Part shown: piece after piece, positions 52,695 to 61,514 of the stretch
How the letters are laid out: every line of letters begins with the position of its first letter
Position numbering within the stretch: the stretch's first letter is position 1
Source: Dokdonella fugitiva
Lineage (GTDB): Bacteria > Pseudomonadota > Gammaproteobacteria > Xanthomonadales > Rhodanobacteraceae
Length of the DNA stretch: 64,000 nt
NCBI RefSeq assembly: GCF_014138265.1
Contig: NZ_JACGXL010000001.1
Span: 628,525 to 692,524, forward strand
Direction: 5' to 3'
Notes under the pieces: generated by a model
The model's input: the letters and a program-made list of their open reading frames with translations, nothing else
What the model was told of the DNA's origin: nothing
Database searches by the model: none
Position numbers and translations under genes: made by a program

Positions 52695-53867
52695 TCAGAA
52701 CGCGTTGATGCCCGTGACTTCGCGGCCGACCACGAGCTGGTGCACGGTTTCCGTGCCTTCGTACGTGATGACCGATTCGAGGTTCAGCGCATGGCGGATC
52801 GGGCAGTGCTCGGTCGTGATGCCGGCCCCGCCGAGGATGTCGCGGCATTCGCGCGCGATGTCGATCGCCATGCGGCAGTTGTTCCACTTCGCGAGCGACA
52901 CCTGGGTCGGCTGCATCACGCCCTTGTCCTTGAGGCGACCGAGCTGCAGCGACAGGAGCTGCGCGAGCGTGATCCGGCGCGCCATTTCGGCGAGCTTGAT
53001 CTGCACCGCCTGCGTGGCCGCGATCGGGCGCTGGAACAGCGTGCGGTTCTTCGCGTACTCGGTGGTCTCGCTGAAGCAGGCGATCGCCGCGCCGATCGGA
53101 CCCCAGGTGATGCCGTAGCGCGCCTGCGTGAGGCAACCCAGCGGCCCCTTGAGGCCCTTCACGTTCGGCAGGCGGTTCGCGTCCGGCACGCGCACGTTGT
53201 CGAAGAACAGCGCGCTGGTCACCGACGCGCGCAGGCTCATCTTCTTGTGCACTTCCTGCGCGGTGAAACCGGGCATGCCCTTTTCGACGATGAAGCCCTG
53301 GATGCCTTCGTCCGTCTGCGCCCAGACGATCGCGATGTGCGCGAGGTTGCCGTTGGTGATCCACATCTTGGCGCCGTTGAGGATCCAGTCGGCGCCGTCC
53401 TTCTTCGCGTTCGTCTTCATGTTGGCCGGATCCGAACCGCCGTGCGGTTCGGTCAGGCCGAAGCAGCCGATCACCTTGCCGGCGGCCATCTCGGGCAGCC
53501 AGCGCTTGCGCTGCTCCTCGCTGCCGTAAGCGTAGATCGGATACATGCAGAGCGAGCTCTGCACGGACGCGAAGCTGCGGATGCCCGAATCGCCGCGCTC
53601 GAGTTCCTGGCAGACCAGGCCGTAGCTGACGCCGTTCATGCCGGCGCAACCGTACTCGACCGGCAGCGACGAACCGAGCAGGCCGAGTTCGGCCATCTCC
53701 GGGATCAGCTCGGTCGGGAAGCGTGCCTTGTCGAAGCAGTCGCCGATGATCGGCAGCACGCGCTCGTCGGTGAAGCGCGCGACGGTGTCCTGCACCATGC
53801 GCTCCTCGTCGGAGAGCATCGAGCGGATGTCGTAGAGGTCGGTCGGGTTCAGCGGGGTGGCGGGCAT
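52695..53867 (-). CDS. gcdH: Glutaryl-CoA dehydrogenase
   Basis: FAD enzyme that oxidises and decarboxylates glutaryl-CoA to crotonyl-CoA in lysine and tryptophan degradation. 390 residues. Acyl-CoA dehydrogenase blocks: FGLTEPHGGSDPANMKTNAK, WITNGNLAHIAIVWAQ, ARYGITWGPIGAAIACFSET, and the C-terminal catalytic Glu region NLESVITYEGTETVHQLVVG. The GSDP-x-M-T and GIxWGxxGAA patterns are those of GcdH rather than general acyl-CoA dehydrogenases. Start ATG at 53867. Pairs functionally with the ALDH7 gene 13 kb away. Confidence 0.92.
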   Translation of the reverse strand: MPATPLNPTDLYDIRSMLSDEERMVQDTVARFTDERVLPIIGDCFDKARFPTELIPEMAELGLLGSSLPVEYGCAGMNGVSYGLVCQELERGDSGIRSFASVQSSLCMYPIYAYGSEEQRKRWLPEMAAGKVIGCFGLTEPHGGSDPANMKTNAKKDGADWILNGAKMWITNGNLAHIAIVWAQTDEGIQGFIVEKGMPGFTAQEVHKKMSLRASVTSALFFDNVRVPDANRLPNVKGLKGPLGCLTQARYGITWGPIGAAIACFSETTEYAKNRTLFQRPIAATQAVQIKLAEMARRITLAQLLSLQLGRLKDKGVMQPTQVSLAKWNNCRMAIDIARECRDILGGAGITTEHCPIRHALNLESVITYEGTETVHQLVVGREVTGINAF

Positions 53868-53896
53868 GGTCGGTCCGGGCGCGGGCAAAGCGCGAT

Positions 53897-53902
53897 ATTG
53901 TA
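53897..53902 (-). promoter_or_regulatory. Probable -10 (TACAAT) for gcdH
   Basis: On the minus strand TACAAT lies 29 bases before the gcdH ATG, within GCTACAATATCGCG. No -35 consensus is seen. Confidence 0.45.
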
Positions 53903-53981
53903 GCGGGCCGCCGCCCGTGCGGCCACGAGTGCGCACGGCGCCATGCCGCATACTCGGCCCATCCGCCCGCCCGCTTCCGCC

Positions 53982-54794
53982 ATGCGCGTACCCGTCCTCA
54001 CCTACCACTCGAACAACGTCTCCGGAAACGATTACGCCAGCAACGACCACGTCGCCCTGGCGCAGGACCTGCGCCGGGTCGCGCGCCTCGGCCTGCGCAT
54101 CGTGCCGCTCGCGACCGTCGTCGACGTCCTGCTCGGCGACGCACCTGCGAGCACGGTCGAGCGCGCGGTCGCGCTGAGCTTCGACGACGGCTCCTGGTTC
54201 GACTGGCACGACATCGACCACCCGACCTGGGGACCGCAACGCGGCTTCGCGGGCATCCTGCGCGACTTCGCTGCGGAAACCGGAGCCGCCGCGCACGCGA
54301 CGAGCTTCGTCATCGTCTCGCCCGAGGCACGCGCGACGCTCGACCGGACTTGCCTTGCCGGACGCGGCTGGTGGGGCGACGAATGGTGGCGCGCGGCGCA
54401 GGCCGAAGGGCTGCTCGCGATCGAGAGCCACAGCTGGGACCACAACCACCCGACCTTGCCGAGGGCGGCGCAGGACCGCTCCGGGACGTTCCGCACGATC
54501 GATTCGTACGGCGAGGCCGACGCGCAGATCCGCCAGGCGGCCGACTGGCTAGACGCGTTCCTCGCGCCGCGGCGCAGCCGCCTGTTCGCGTTCCCTTACG
54601 GCGAAACGAACGACTACCTGCTGCGCGACTACCTGCCGCTGCGCGCGGGCGAGCATCGCCTGCGCGCAGCGTTCGGTACCGAGCCTGCACCGGTCACGCG
54701 CGGGTCGGATCGCTGGAACCTGCCGCGCTACATCGCGGGCGCGCACTGGAACGAGCCGGCGGGGCTCGAACGCCTGCTCGCCTCGATCGGCTGA
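53982..54794 (+). CDS. Polysaccharide deacetylase-like (NodB fold) protein
   Basis: 270 residues from ATG at 53982 (an in-frame ATG at 53943 exists). Starts MRVPVLTYHSNNVSGNDYAS, like carbohydrate esterase 4 proteins. The metal triad is suggested by LSFDDGSWFDWHD (Asp) and AIESHSWDHNHPTLP (two His), with FAFPYGETNDYLL holding the usual P-Y-G segment. No signal peptide, so probably cytosolic, or its export is not obvious. Substrate may be an N-acetyl sugar or an amide. Convergent with the membrane protein gene downstream. Confidence 0.82.
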   Translation: MRVPVLTYHSNNVSGNDYASNDHVALAQDLRRVARLGLRIVPLATVVDVLLGDAPASTVERAVALSFDDGSWFDWHDIDHPTWGPQRGFAGILRDFAAETGAAAHATSFVIVSPEARATLDRTCLAGRGWWGDEWWRAAQAEGLLAIESHSWDHNHPTLPRAAQDRSGTFRTIDSYGEADAQIRQAADWLDAFLAPRRSRLFAFPYGETNDYLLRDYLPLRAGEHRLRAAFGTEPAPVTRGSDRWNLPRYIAGAHWNEPAGLERLLASIG

Positions 54795-54804
54795 CGGACG
54801 CGCG

Positions 54805-56664
54805 TCAGCGCTCGAGCACGACGAGGTCGAGGTTGCCGGCGACCGCCTGCAGGTCGATGCGCCAGTGCACGCTTGCGCCGTCGGCGCACGCCGTGCACGC
54901 GTACACGCGCGAACTGCCGTCGTCGTCGGCGAGGCGCGCCGGCTGGCCGCCCGCGAGCACGGCATCGACCGTCATCGGCGCGGCCATCGGCAGGCGATTG
55001 GTCAATACGACCGCGTCGCCCGCTTCCGCGTCGAACACGAACACGGTCGGTCGCGGCGGACCGGCGGCGCTGTCCGGATCGATCTGCAGCCGGCGCGCGC
55101 GCGCCGCCCGCCCGCCCTGATCCGGCGCGATCGCGCGCACGCGCTCGTACAGCGCCATGCCGGCAACGACACGCGCGGGTGCGACGCCGCTCGCGCGCGC
55201 CGCATGCGCAGGCAGCCCGGCGAGATGGCGATCACCTTCGATGCCGCCGAAGCGCAGCTCCGGCCAGCGGCCGCACGCGTCGCGCACGGGGGTGGCGAAG
55301 GTCGCCTCGACGACCGCGGCGAGTCGGGCGTGCAGCGTCGCCGGCTCGCACAGAACGCGTGCGACGCGGTCGATGCGGCGCACGGGATAGAACGGTACCG
55401 GCGTCGTCACGAACGTGTCACTGTAGTCGCCGGCATTGAAATAGGGGTTCGTATTCGGCATCTGGCGCAACGCGCGGATGTCGTGCAGGAACAACAGGTA
55501 CGGCGCGACCACGATCGCCGCGTAGATGCCCAGCACCAGGCCGCCGAGGCGACGCGTCGCACCGGGCCGGCCGATCCAGCCGTACCAGCCGACCGCAATC
55601 GCGAGCGCGAGCGGCAGCACGCACGAGGGCACCATCCAGACCGGCGTGATCGGCCGCAGCGACACGACGAACGCGACCTGCGCGAGGAAGGCGACGAAAG
55701 CGAGGCCGCCGGCGATCCGCAGTCGCGCGTCCGGCGACGCCGATGCGGCACGCGCCAGCCACGCGTAGCCGCCGGCGGCGAAGACGAGGCACGCGCAGTA
55801 CGACCACCACGCCGCCTGCGCGACTGCGAGCGGAAGCGGCGTCATGAGCAGCAGCCCCCACCACGCCCCCACCGCGAGCACGCCGTAGGCGACGGTCGGG
55901 ATGCGATGCAACAGGCCGACGCCGACGTCGCCGCCGAGGTAGCCGGACAATGGCTTGAGCGCGTGCTCGGTGACCATGTCGCGGTCGAGCCACGGCGGCA
56001 GCAGGCTCAGCGCGACGATCGCCGCCGCGAGCGCGAGCCGCGCGAAGGCGGCCCAGGAACGGTGTCGCCAGAGCAGGAACGCGCCGGACGCGACGACGAA
56101 GGTGATCGTGGTCGGATGCGCGTGGATGCACGCGGCGCACGCGAGGCCGTAGAGCACGACGTTGCGCGACGACAGCACCGACGAGCAGCGCCAGCTCGCC
56201 GCGGCGAGCAGCAGCAGGGTCGCTTCGATCAGCGCGATGTGCGACGGAAAGACCAGGCCCGCCGTGGACCAGCCTGCGACCGCGATGCTGACCGTGCAGG
56301 CGAACCCGAATCGGGCGTCCATCGCGCGCGTGCCGAGCCGCCATGCAAGCGGATACTTCGACGCTGCGAGCAGCTGAATGAAGACCATCGTGCCCGCACT
56401 GCCCGTGCCGAGGCGGATCGGCAACGCGAGCAGGTAGAACCACCACGGTCCGAGCTCGAGCAACTGGTAGATCTGCGGCCCGGCCAGCGGGAACGCCTCG
56501 CCATGCGCGATCGCGCTGGCCCAGTAGAAGTCGCGCCAGAAGTCCGGCACGCCTTGCGAGTTGAGCGCGGCGCAGGCATGGATCGCGAACATCACGGCGA
56601 TGAAGGCGAAAGCGGCGACGCGCCACGGATCACGCAGGCGCGGGGGACGTCCGGGCAAGGGCAT
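54805..56664 (-). CDS. Multispanning membrane protein, GT-C glycosyltransferase-like
   Basis: 619 residues with ten or more helices, then a soluble C-terminal part of about 200 residues. Start ATG at 56664 (56712 also possible). The layout resembles GT-C glycosyltransferases: the first helix is followed by GVPDFWRDFYWASAIAHGEA (acidic residues in the first periplasmic loop), then FVVASGAFLLWRHRSWAAFA and IGRPGATRRLGGLVLGIYAA. The C-terminal part, with DLVVLER at the very end, looks like a beta-rich ectodomain. No family is recognised with confidence. The long antisense frames here are artefacts. Confidence 0.65.
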   Translation of the reverse strand: MPLPGRPPRLRDPWRVAAFAFIAVMFAIHACAALNSQGVPDFWRDFYWASAIAHGEAFPLAGPQIYQLLELGPWWFYLLALPIRLGTGSAGTMVFIQLLAASKYPLAWRLGTRAMDARFGFACTVSIAVAGWSTAGLVFPSHIALIEATLLLLAAASWRCSSVLSSRNVVLYGLACAACIHAHPTTITFVVASGAFLLWRHRSWAAFARLALAAAIVALSLLPPWLDRDMVTEHALKPLSGYLGGDVGVGLLHRIPTVAYGVLAVGAWWGLLLMTPLPLAVAQAAWWSYCACLVFAAGGYAWLARAASASPDARLRIAGGLAFVAFLAQVAFVVSLRPITPVWMVPSCVLPLALAIAVGWYGWIGRPGATRRLGGLVLGIYAAIVVAPYLLFLHDIRALRQMPNTNPYFNAGDYSDTFVTTPVPFYPVRRIDRVARVLCEPATLHARLAAVVEATFATPVRDACGRWPELRFGGIEGDRHLAGLPAHAARASGVAPARVVAGMALYERVRAIAPDQGGRAARARRLQIDPDSAAGPPRPTVFVFDAEAGDAVVLTNRLPMAAPMTVDAVLAGGQPARLADDDGSSRVYACTACADGASVHWRIDLQAVAGNLDLVVLER

Positions 56665-56778
56665 CAAGGGGGACACGGGCTCGCAGGCGGCAAGGGCGGG
56701 CGAGCCTAGCATGCACGAAGCGTGGTGCGCCCCGCCCCGTCGCGTTAAAGTCCGGGCGATCGACTGCCCGGAACCGCG

Positions 56779-57303
56779 ATGGAACACGACGCCCTGCACA
56801 CGATCCCGGAGCCGCTGCGGCCGTTCCTGAGCATCACCGAGATCGACGACGCGCAATTCATCGCCGGCGACCTTTTCCGGCGCAAGTTCGCTTCACCGCC
56901 GCCGCCGTTCGGGCGACATCTCGTCGCCCTCTACGGCGATGCACGCAGCGGCTTCCGCCTCGCCGGCTATTCGCACATGCGACCGTTCGGCGACGTCTAC
57001 CTGTCGGGCGGATCGTGCAGCAACGGCGAGACGATCCGAGCGATGGATCCCGCGCATCGCGGCGCGATCGAGGCGGCCGGCGGCGTCTGGTACCTCGTGT
57101 TGAAATACGCGTTCGCGCGCTACGCCGACTGCTGCGATGCGTTCTTCGGCCATTGCGGCGACCGGCGCGCGCTCGAAGTCGCGACCGCCGCCGGCTTCGT
57201 CGGCGCCGGTCACGAGCACCTGATCGTGCACTGGCACAAGCCCCTGCACGAGAACATCCGGCGCGCCCTCGTCGCGAAGGCGCACGCGCTCGGTCCGTTC
57301 TAG
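56779..57303 (+). CDS. Hypothetical protein, 174 residues
   Basis: Soluble, no signal. Segments RHLVALYGDARSGFRLAGYS, DVYLSGGSCSNGETIRAMD, GVWYLVLKYAFARYADCCDA and EVATAAGFVGAGHEHLIVHW suggest an alpha/beta fold; the last (ALEVATAAGFVGAGHEHLIV) is reminiscent of the C-terminal half of GNAT proteins, but no acetyl-CoA loop is seen. Cys residues cluster at CSN, CCD and HCGD. Function unknown. Convergent with the 5'-nucleotidase gene. Confidence 0.68.
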   Translation: MEHDALHTIPEPLRPFLSITEIDDAQFIAGDLFRRKFASPPPPFGRHLVALYGDARSGFRLAGYSHMRPFGDVYLSGGSCSNGETIRAMDPAHRGAIEAAGGVWYLVLKYAFARYADCCDAFFGHCGDRRALEVATAAGFVGAGHEHLIVHWHKPLHENIRRALVAKAHALGPF

Positions 57304-57313
57304 GAAGGCACCG

Positions 57314-58243
57314 CTACGCGCCCGGCGTGCGCGGCACGTGCCCGGTCGCGACGTGGCGGCGCGCCGACTCGACGTTCGCGACCGAGTCGTCGAAGAAGAT
57401 GTCCGCGCCGAACGCCTCGAGGAACGGACCTTTCGGCCGGCCGCCGAGGAACAGCGCCTCGTCGATGCGCACGTCCCACTCGCGCAAAGTCAGGATCACG
57501 CGCTTGTGCGCGGGCGCCGAGCGCGCGGTGACGAGCGCGGTGCGGATCGGCGAGTCCTCGCTCGGGAACGCCTGCTGCAGGCGATGCAACGCGTCGAGGA
57601 AACCGCGGAACGGCCCGCCCGACAGCGGCTCGCGCGCGCGCTCGGTCTCGTGGCGATGGAACGCATCGATGCCGGCGCTCTCGCTCACCTGCTCCGATTC
57701 GTCGCCGAACAGCACCGCATCGCCGTCGAACGCGATGCGCACCTGGTCCGACTGCCGCTGCGGCGCCTTCGACGGCAGGATCGTCGCCGCGGCGACGCCC
57801 GCACGCAGCGCCTGGGCGACGCTGTCGGGGTTCGCCGACAGGAACAGGTCCGCACCGAACGCGTGCACGTACGGCGACGTCGGCGCGCCGCGCGTGAACG
57901 CGGCGCGCGCGATGTCGAGGCCGTAATGCTCGATCGAATTGAAGATGCGCAGCCCGGTGTCGGCGGAGTTGCGCGACAGCAGGATCACTTCGACGCGCGG
58001 CGCCTCGGGCGCGGCGCGATTGAGGTGCAGCAGCTTCTGCACGAGCGGGAACGCGATCCCGGGCGCGAGCAGGTCGTCCTCGCGCGCGATCTGGTGGCGC
58101 GCGAACGCATCGACGCCCTCACGCTCGAACAGTTCGTGGCTGTCGCCGAGGTCGAACAGCGCGCGCGAGGAAATCGCGACGACGAGGCTGTCGCCCGCGG
58201 CGGCGTTCGCGCGCGCATCGGAACCGCTGCGGGTCGGAGGCAT
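57314..58243 (-). CDS. Cytosolic 5'-nucleotidase (NT5C1-like family)
   Basis: 309 residues of the bacterial 5-nucleotidase family related to animal cytosolic 5'-nucleotidase IA. Blocks: SLVVAISSRALFDLGDSHEL near the N terminus, EVILLSRNSADTGLRIFNSI, then FLSANPDSVAQALRAGVAAA, VRIAFDGDAVLFGDESEQV (the DGDAVLF HAD-like motif), LFLGGRPKGPFLEAFGADIF and FFDDSV. Dephosphorylates nucleoside monophosphates or deoxy forms; exact specificity not predictable. Start ATG at 58243. The GFA gene lies 11 bases upstream on the same strand. Confidence 0.85.
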   Translation of the reverse strand: MPPTRSGSDARANAAAGDSLVVAISSRALFDLGDSHELFEREGVDAFARHQIAREDDLLAPGIAFPLVQKLLHLNRAAPEAPRVEVILLSRNSADTGLRIFNSIEHYGLDIARAAFTRGAPTSPYVHAFGADLFLSANPDSVAQALRAGVAAATILPSKAPQRQSDQVRIAFDGDAVLFGDESEQVSESAGIDAFHRHETERAREPLSGGPFRGFLDALHRLQQAFPSEDSPIRTALVTARSAPAHKRVILTLREWDVRIDEALFLGGRPKGPFLEAFGADIFFDDSVANVESARRHVATGHVPRTPGA

Positions 58244-58254
58244 GTGCGTTCCGC

Positions 58255-58602
58255 TCAGAGGCTGCGACCGTCGAAGGCCTGAATCTCGAGCGCATGCGGG
58301 TCGACGCCCTCGAGGCAGCGCACGTTGATCGCGAAGGTCGCGTTGCCGGTCCGGTCGGTACCGCGGCCGAACGGCGCAATGCCGCAGACCGGGCAGAACT
58401 GGTGGCGGATGCGATGCGTGTTGAACGTGTACGTCGACAACGCCGACTCCGGCGTGTGCAAGGTCACGCTGGCGGCAGGCACGAACGCGAGCAGGTGGCC
58501 CTTCTTGCTGCAGATCGAGCAGTTGCACTCGACCACCTTGGCGATGTCGGCCTCGACCTCGAACGCGACACGCCCGCAGTGGCATCCACCCTTGTAGTTC
58601 AT
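58255..58602 (-). CDS. GFA (glutathione-dependent formaldehyde-activating) family protein
   Basis: 115 residues with the zinc-binding pattern of the CENP-V/GFA domain: GGCHCGRVAFEVEADIA, VECNCSICSKKGHLLAFVPA and HQFCPVCGIAPFGRG, eight Cys positions in CxC, CxCxxC and CxxC groups. Family members bind glutathione or formaldehyde adducts, but most are of unknown function. Start ATG at 58602 after GGAG; ATG at 58623 is possible. Encoded just upstream of the 5'-nucleotidase. Confidence 0.88.
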   Translation of the reverse strand: MNYKGGCHCGRVAFEVEADIAKVVECNCSICSKKGHLLAFVPAASVTLHTPESALSTYTFNTHRIRHQFCPVCGIAPFGRGTDRTGNATFAINVRCLEGVDPHALEIQAFDGRSL

Positions 58603-58666
58603 GCGTGGCTCCGGTGACGGCATGTGGCGATTGTCGGCATCCGGTGCGCGCTTGCAAGCGCGCCGG

Positions 58667-59290
58667 TCAACCCAGCACCGGACGCAACAGCTGCGCGAAG
58701 AATGCGCCGAGCAGGCGCGGCTCGACCAGGACCGTGACGACGACGCCGTACACCGCGCCCCACAGGTGCGCGCTATGGTTGACGTTGTCGGTGCGCTGGC
58801 GATCCATGTAGATCGTGTACGCGAGGTAGGCGACCGCGTAGAGGATCGCCGGCACCGGCAGCACGAGCACGTAGATCGTCGTCCACGGGTGCCACAGGAT
58901 GAACGCGAACAGCACCGCCGATACCGCGCCGGATGCGCCAAGGCTGCGATAGTTGGGATCGTTGCGGTGCTGCTGCCAGCTCGGCAGCGACGACACGACG
59001 AGGCCGCCGACGTAGAACAGCAGGTAGCCGATCGCACCCGTCTGCTGCGTGTAGAAGCGCTCCATCGGCGCACCGAAGAAGTACAGCGTGATCATGTTGA
59101 AGAGCAGGTGCGGCGGATCGGCGTGGATCAACCCGCAGGTCGCGAGGCGCCAGTACTCCTTGCCGCGCGTGATCGCCGGCGGCCACAGGATGAGGCGGTT
59201 CAGCAGCTGCGGGTTGGAGAAGGCCATGAACGACACGATGCAGGTGACGGCGATGATCGCGACGTTCACGACGGCGTTGGCGATGGGCAT
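58667..59290 (-). CDS. Rhomboid-family intramembrane serine protease
   Basis: 207 residues with six helices. Visible landmarks: GLIHADPPHLLFNMITLYFF (the conserved H-x3-N region), SLGASGAVSAVLFAFILW with the catalytic Ser120 in G-A-S-G, and NHSAHLWGAVYGVVVT with the catalytic His175. Both active-site residues are present, so it is probably active. Cleaves membrane proteins; substrates unknown. Start ATG at 59290. Divergent from the corA-like gene. Confidence 0.9.
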   Translation of the reverse strand: MPIANAVVNVAIIAVTCIVSFMAFSNPQLLNRLILWPPAITRGKEYWRLATCGLIHADPPHLLFNMITLYFFGAPMERFYTQQTGAIGYLLFYVGGLVVSSLPSWQQHRNDPNYRSLGASGAVSAVLFAFILWHPWTTIYVLVLPVPAILYAVAYLAYTIYMDRQRTDNVNHSAHLWGAVYGVVVTVLVEPRLLGAFFAQLLRPVLG

Positions 59291-59327
59291 TGCGACGGCG
59301 CTCGGCTGTGGACGGGAGTGAACGATA

Positions 59328-59333
59328 TATGAT
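59328..59333 (+). promoter_or_regulatory. Probable -10 (TATGAT) for the corA-like gene
   Basis: TATGAT in ACGATATATGATGCG, 43 bases before the ATG at 59376, within the divergent region with the rhomboid gene. Confidence 0.4.
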
Positions 59334-59375
59334 GCGTGCGTCGCCGCGAACAAGCGCGCGAGTGGAAACGACCAC

Positions 59376-60305
59376 ATGCTGACCCGCCACTTTTCCGCCG
59401 CCGGACAAGCCAGCACCGCCGACGTCGACGGCACCTGGTTCGACCTCGTCGGCAGCGACCCCGCCGAGCGGGCGCGCGTCGAGGCCGCGACCGGGTTGCG
59501 GCTGCCCGATCGCGAACATCTCGGCGGCATCGAACTGTCGAACCGCGTCGGCATCGCCGACGACGTGCTGCGCCTCGGCATCCCCTACTTCAGCCACGAC
59601 GACGACACGCCCCCGAGCCCGGTCGGCTTCGTGCTGACGCCGAAGCATCTGGTTTCGCTGCGCTACGCGGCCTCGCCCGCGTTCGACCTCGCCGCCGAAC
59701 GCGTGCGCGCAGCCGCACCGGGAACGAGCACCGACGCGTTCGTCGTCCTCGTGCAGTCGATCATCGCGAGCACGGCCGACCGCATGGAGGCCGTGGCGGC
59801 CGAGGTCGGCACCTTGTCGACGCGCATCTTCGGCAGCGAACGCCGCAACACGGCGCTGCTGCGCGCGACGCTCGCCGAGATCGGCCGCGTCGAAACCCGC
59901 CTCGCGCGTCTGCGCCTGTCGGCGACCGGCCTCCTGCGCATCGTGCTCGCGCTGCGCGAGGCACCGCCCGCGTGGATCGCCAAGCCCGCGCTCGGCCGCC
60001 TGCACGCCGCGCAGAAGGACCTCGACGTGCTGTGCGAGTTCGACAGCCAGCTCACCGACAAGCTGCAATTCCTGCTCGACGCGGTCCTCGGCTTCATCAA
60101 CATCGACCAGAACGACGTGATCAAGATCCTCACCGTCGCGTCGGTCGTGTCGATCCCGCCGGTGATCCTCGCCGGCATCTGGGGCATGAATTTCGACCAC
60201 ATGCCCGAGCTGCACATGCCGCACGCGTATCCGCTCGCGCTGCTGGCGATCGCCATGAGCATCGTCCTGCCCCTGCTCTGGTTCAAGCGACGCAACTGGA
60301 TGTAG
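59376..60305 (+). CDS. corA: CorA-family divalent metal ion channel
   Basis: 309 residues. The N-terminal cytosolic alpha/beta part runs to about residue 130, followed by long helices (GTLSTRIFGSERRNTALLRA, and LDVLCEFDSQLTDKLQFLLD) and two C-terminal membrane helices. The signature GMN motif is intact in AGIWGMNFDHMPELHMP, and the last residues LLWFKRRNWM give the basic C terminus. Mg(II) is the usual ion, with Co or Ni possible. Followed by PhzF after 43 bases. Confidence 0.92.
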   Translation: MLTRHFSAAGQASTADVDGTWFDLVGSDPAERARVEAATGLRLPDREHLGGIELSNRVGIADDVLRLGIPYFSHDDDTPPSPVGFVLTPKHLVSLRYAASPAFDLAAERVRAAAPGTSTDAFVVLVQSIIASTADRMEAVAAEVGTLSTRIFGSERRNTALLRATLAEIGRVETRLARLRLSATGLLRIVLALREAPPAWIAKPALGRLHAAQKDLDVLCEFDSQLTDKLQFLLDAVLGFINIDQNDVIKILTVASVVSIPPVILAGIWGMNFDHMPELHMPHAYPLALLAIAMSIVLPLLWFKRRNWM

Positions 60306-60348
60306 CGGTAGCGGTATCATCGCCGGCTCGCTCCGAACGCGCCGACGC

Positions 60349-61230
60349 ATGCCCCTGACCTCGCGCTACCTGCAACTGGACGTGTTCCCGGCGACGCCGG
60401 GCGGCGGCAACCCGCTCGGCGTGGTGCTCGACGCCGACGGCTGGAGCGATGCGGACATGCAACGCTACGCCGCCTGGACCGATCTCGTCGAAACCACGTT
60501 CGTGCTGCCACCGACGAAAGCCGAAGCAAGCTATCGGCTGCGCATCTTCACGCCGTCGAAGGAGATCCCGTTCGCCGGCCACCCGACCATCGGCAGCGCG
60601 CATGCGGTGCTCGAGAGCGGCATCGCGCGTGCGGTCGACGGCCAGTTGATCCAGGAGTGCGGCGCGGGCCTGCTGCCTATCCGCGTCGAGGAACGCACGC
60701 CGCGTCGACTGTTCGTACGCGCGCCGGCGGCGAATGTCCTGCGTGAAGGCGACGCGGACGAGCCGCTGTTGCGCGCCCTGCTCGACGGCATGCACCTGGG
60801 CGCGTTGCCGCCCGCGTTCGTCGAAGGCGGGCGGCGCTGGTGGGTCGCCGAGTTCGCCGACGAAGCCGCCGTGCGTGCCTGGCAGCCCGATCATGCGGCG
60901 ATCGCACGCCTCGCGCATGCGAGCGACAGCCTCGGCCTGTGCGTGTTCGCGCGCTGCGGTGCCGCCACCTACGACCTCGTCGTGCGCGCCTTCCCGGCCG
61001 GCGTCGGCATCGTCGAGGATCCGGCATCGGGCGCCGCGAACGGACTCGTCGCGGCATGGATCGCGCAACGCGAACCGTCCGGTCCACTCGCGCACGGTTA
61101 CCGCGTGAGCCAGGGCCGCGAGATGGGCCGCGACGCGTCGCTGCTGATCCGCATCGAGGGCGGGTCCGTGTGGGTCGGCGGCACGACCGCGACCGTCGTC
61201 GGCGGCACGGTGAGCTGGCCATCGCGCTGA
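60349..61230 (+). CDS. PhzF-family isomerase
   Basis: 293 residues, two-domain diaminopimelate-epimerase-like fold. Landmarks: LDVFPATPGGGNPLGVVLDA, the catalytic Glu in TDLVETTFVLPP, IFTPSKEIPFAGHPTIGSAH, and GIVEDPASGAANGLVAAWIA in the second half, with SQGREMGRDASLLIRIEGG near the end. The family includes the phenazine enzyme PhzF, but most members act elsewhere and are uncharacterised; no phenazine genes are nearby. A TATCAT at 60315-60320 may be its own -10. Confidence 0.9.
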   Translation: MPLTSRYLQLDVFPATPGGGNPLGVVLDADGWSDADMQRYAAWTDLVETTFVLPPTKAEASYRLRIFTPSKEIPFAGHPTIGSAHAVLESGIARAVDGQLIQECGAGLLPIRVEERTPRRLFVRAPAANVLREGDADEPLLRALLDGMHLGALPPAFVEGGRRWWVAEFADEAAVRAWQPDHAAIARLAHASDSLGLCVFARCGAATYDLVVRAFPAGVGIVEDPASGAANGLVAAWIAQREPSGPLAHGYRVSQGREMGRDASLLIRIEGGSVWVGGTTATVVGGTVSWPSR

Positions 61231-61241
61231 TTCGGTCGCGC

Positions 61242-61276
61242 AAAGAAAAAGCCCCGGGCGTTTCCACCCGGGGCTT
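61242..61276 (-). terminator. Rho-independent terminator of the cold-shock gene
   Basis: On the minus strand GCCCCGGG pairs with CCCGGGGC (61267-61274 with 61251-61258) and is followed by TTTTTCTTTG. A GC stem and a U run 30 bases after the csp stop. On the plus strand the same hairpin follows the phzF-like gene, so it may serve both. Confidence 0.9.
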
Positions 61277-61304
61277 CGAAATCACGCTAGGTTGCCGGCG
61301 TGGA

Positions 61305-61514
61305 TCAGATCACCTGGACCTGGTCGGCCTGCATGCCCTTCTGGCCCTGCACGGCGACGAAGCTCACGCGCTGGCCTTCCTGCAGCGACTTGAAACCGGT
61401 GCCCATGATCGCGCGGAAATGCACGAACAGGTCCGGGCCGCTCTCCGGGGTAATGAAACCGAAACCCTTGGCATCATTGAACCACTTCACGGTACCGGTC
61501 TGACGATTCGACAT
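61305..61514 (-). CDS. Cold-shock protein (CspA family)
   Basis: A 69-residue single cold-shock domain that binds single-stranded RNA and acts as an RNA chaperone. RNP1 KGFGFI and RNP2 LFVHF are intact within [19 protein letters not shown] and [11 protein letters not shown]; the rest ([20 protein letters not shown]) matches the family. CAGGAG stands seven bases before the ATG. Which paralogue, cold-induced or constitutive, cannot be told from the coding sequence, but the long leader points to the regulated type. Confidence 0.95.
   Translation of the reverse strand: MSNRQTGTVKWFNDAKGFGFITPESGPDLFVHFRAIMGTGFKSLQEGQRVSFVAVQGQKGMQADQVQVI

Noticed and set aside
60349-61230. Phenazine biosynthesis from the PhzF-family gene
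   Set aside because: No other phz genes are present; the family is broad and mostly unrelated to phenazines.
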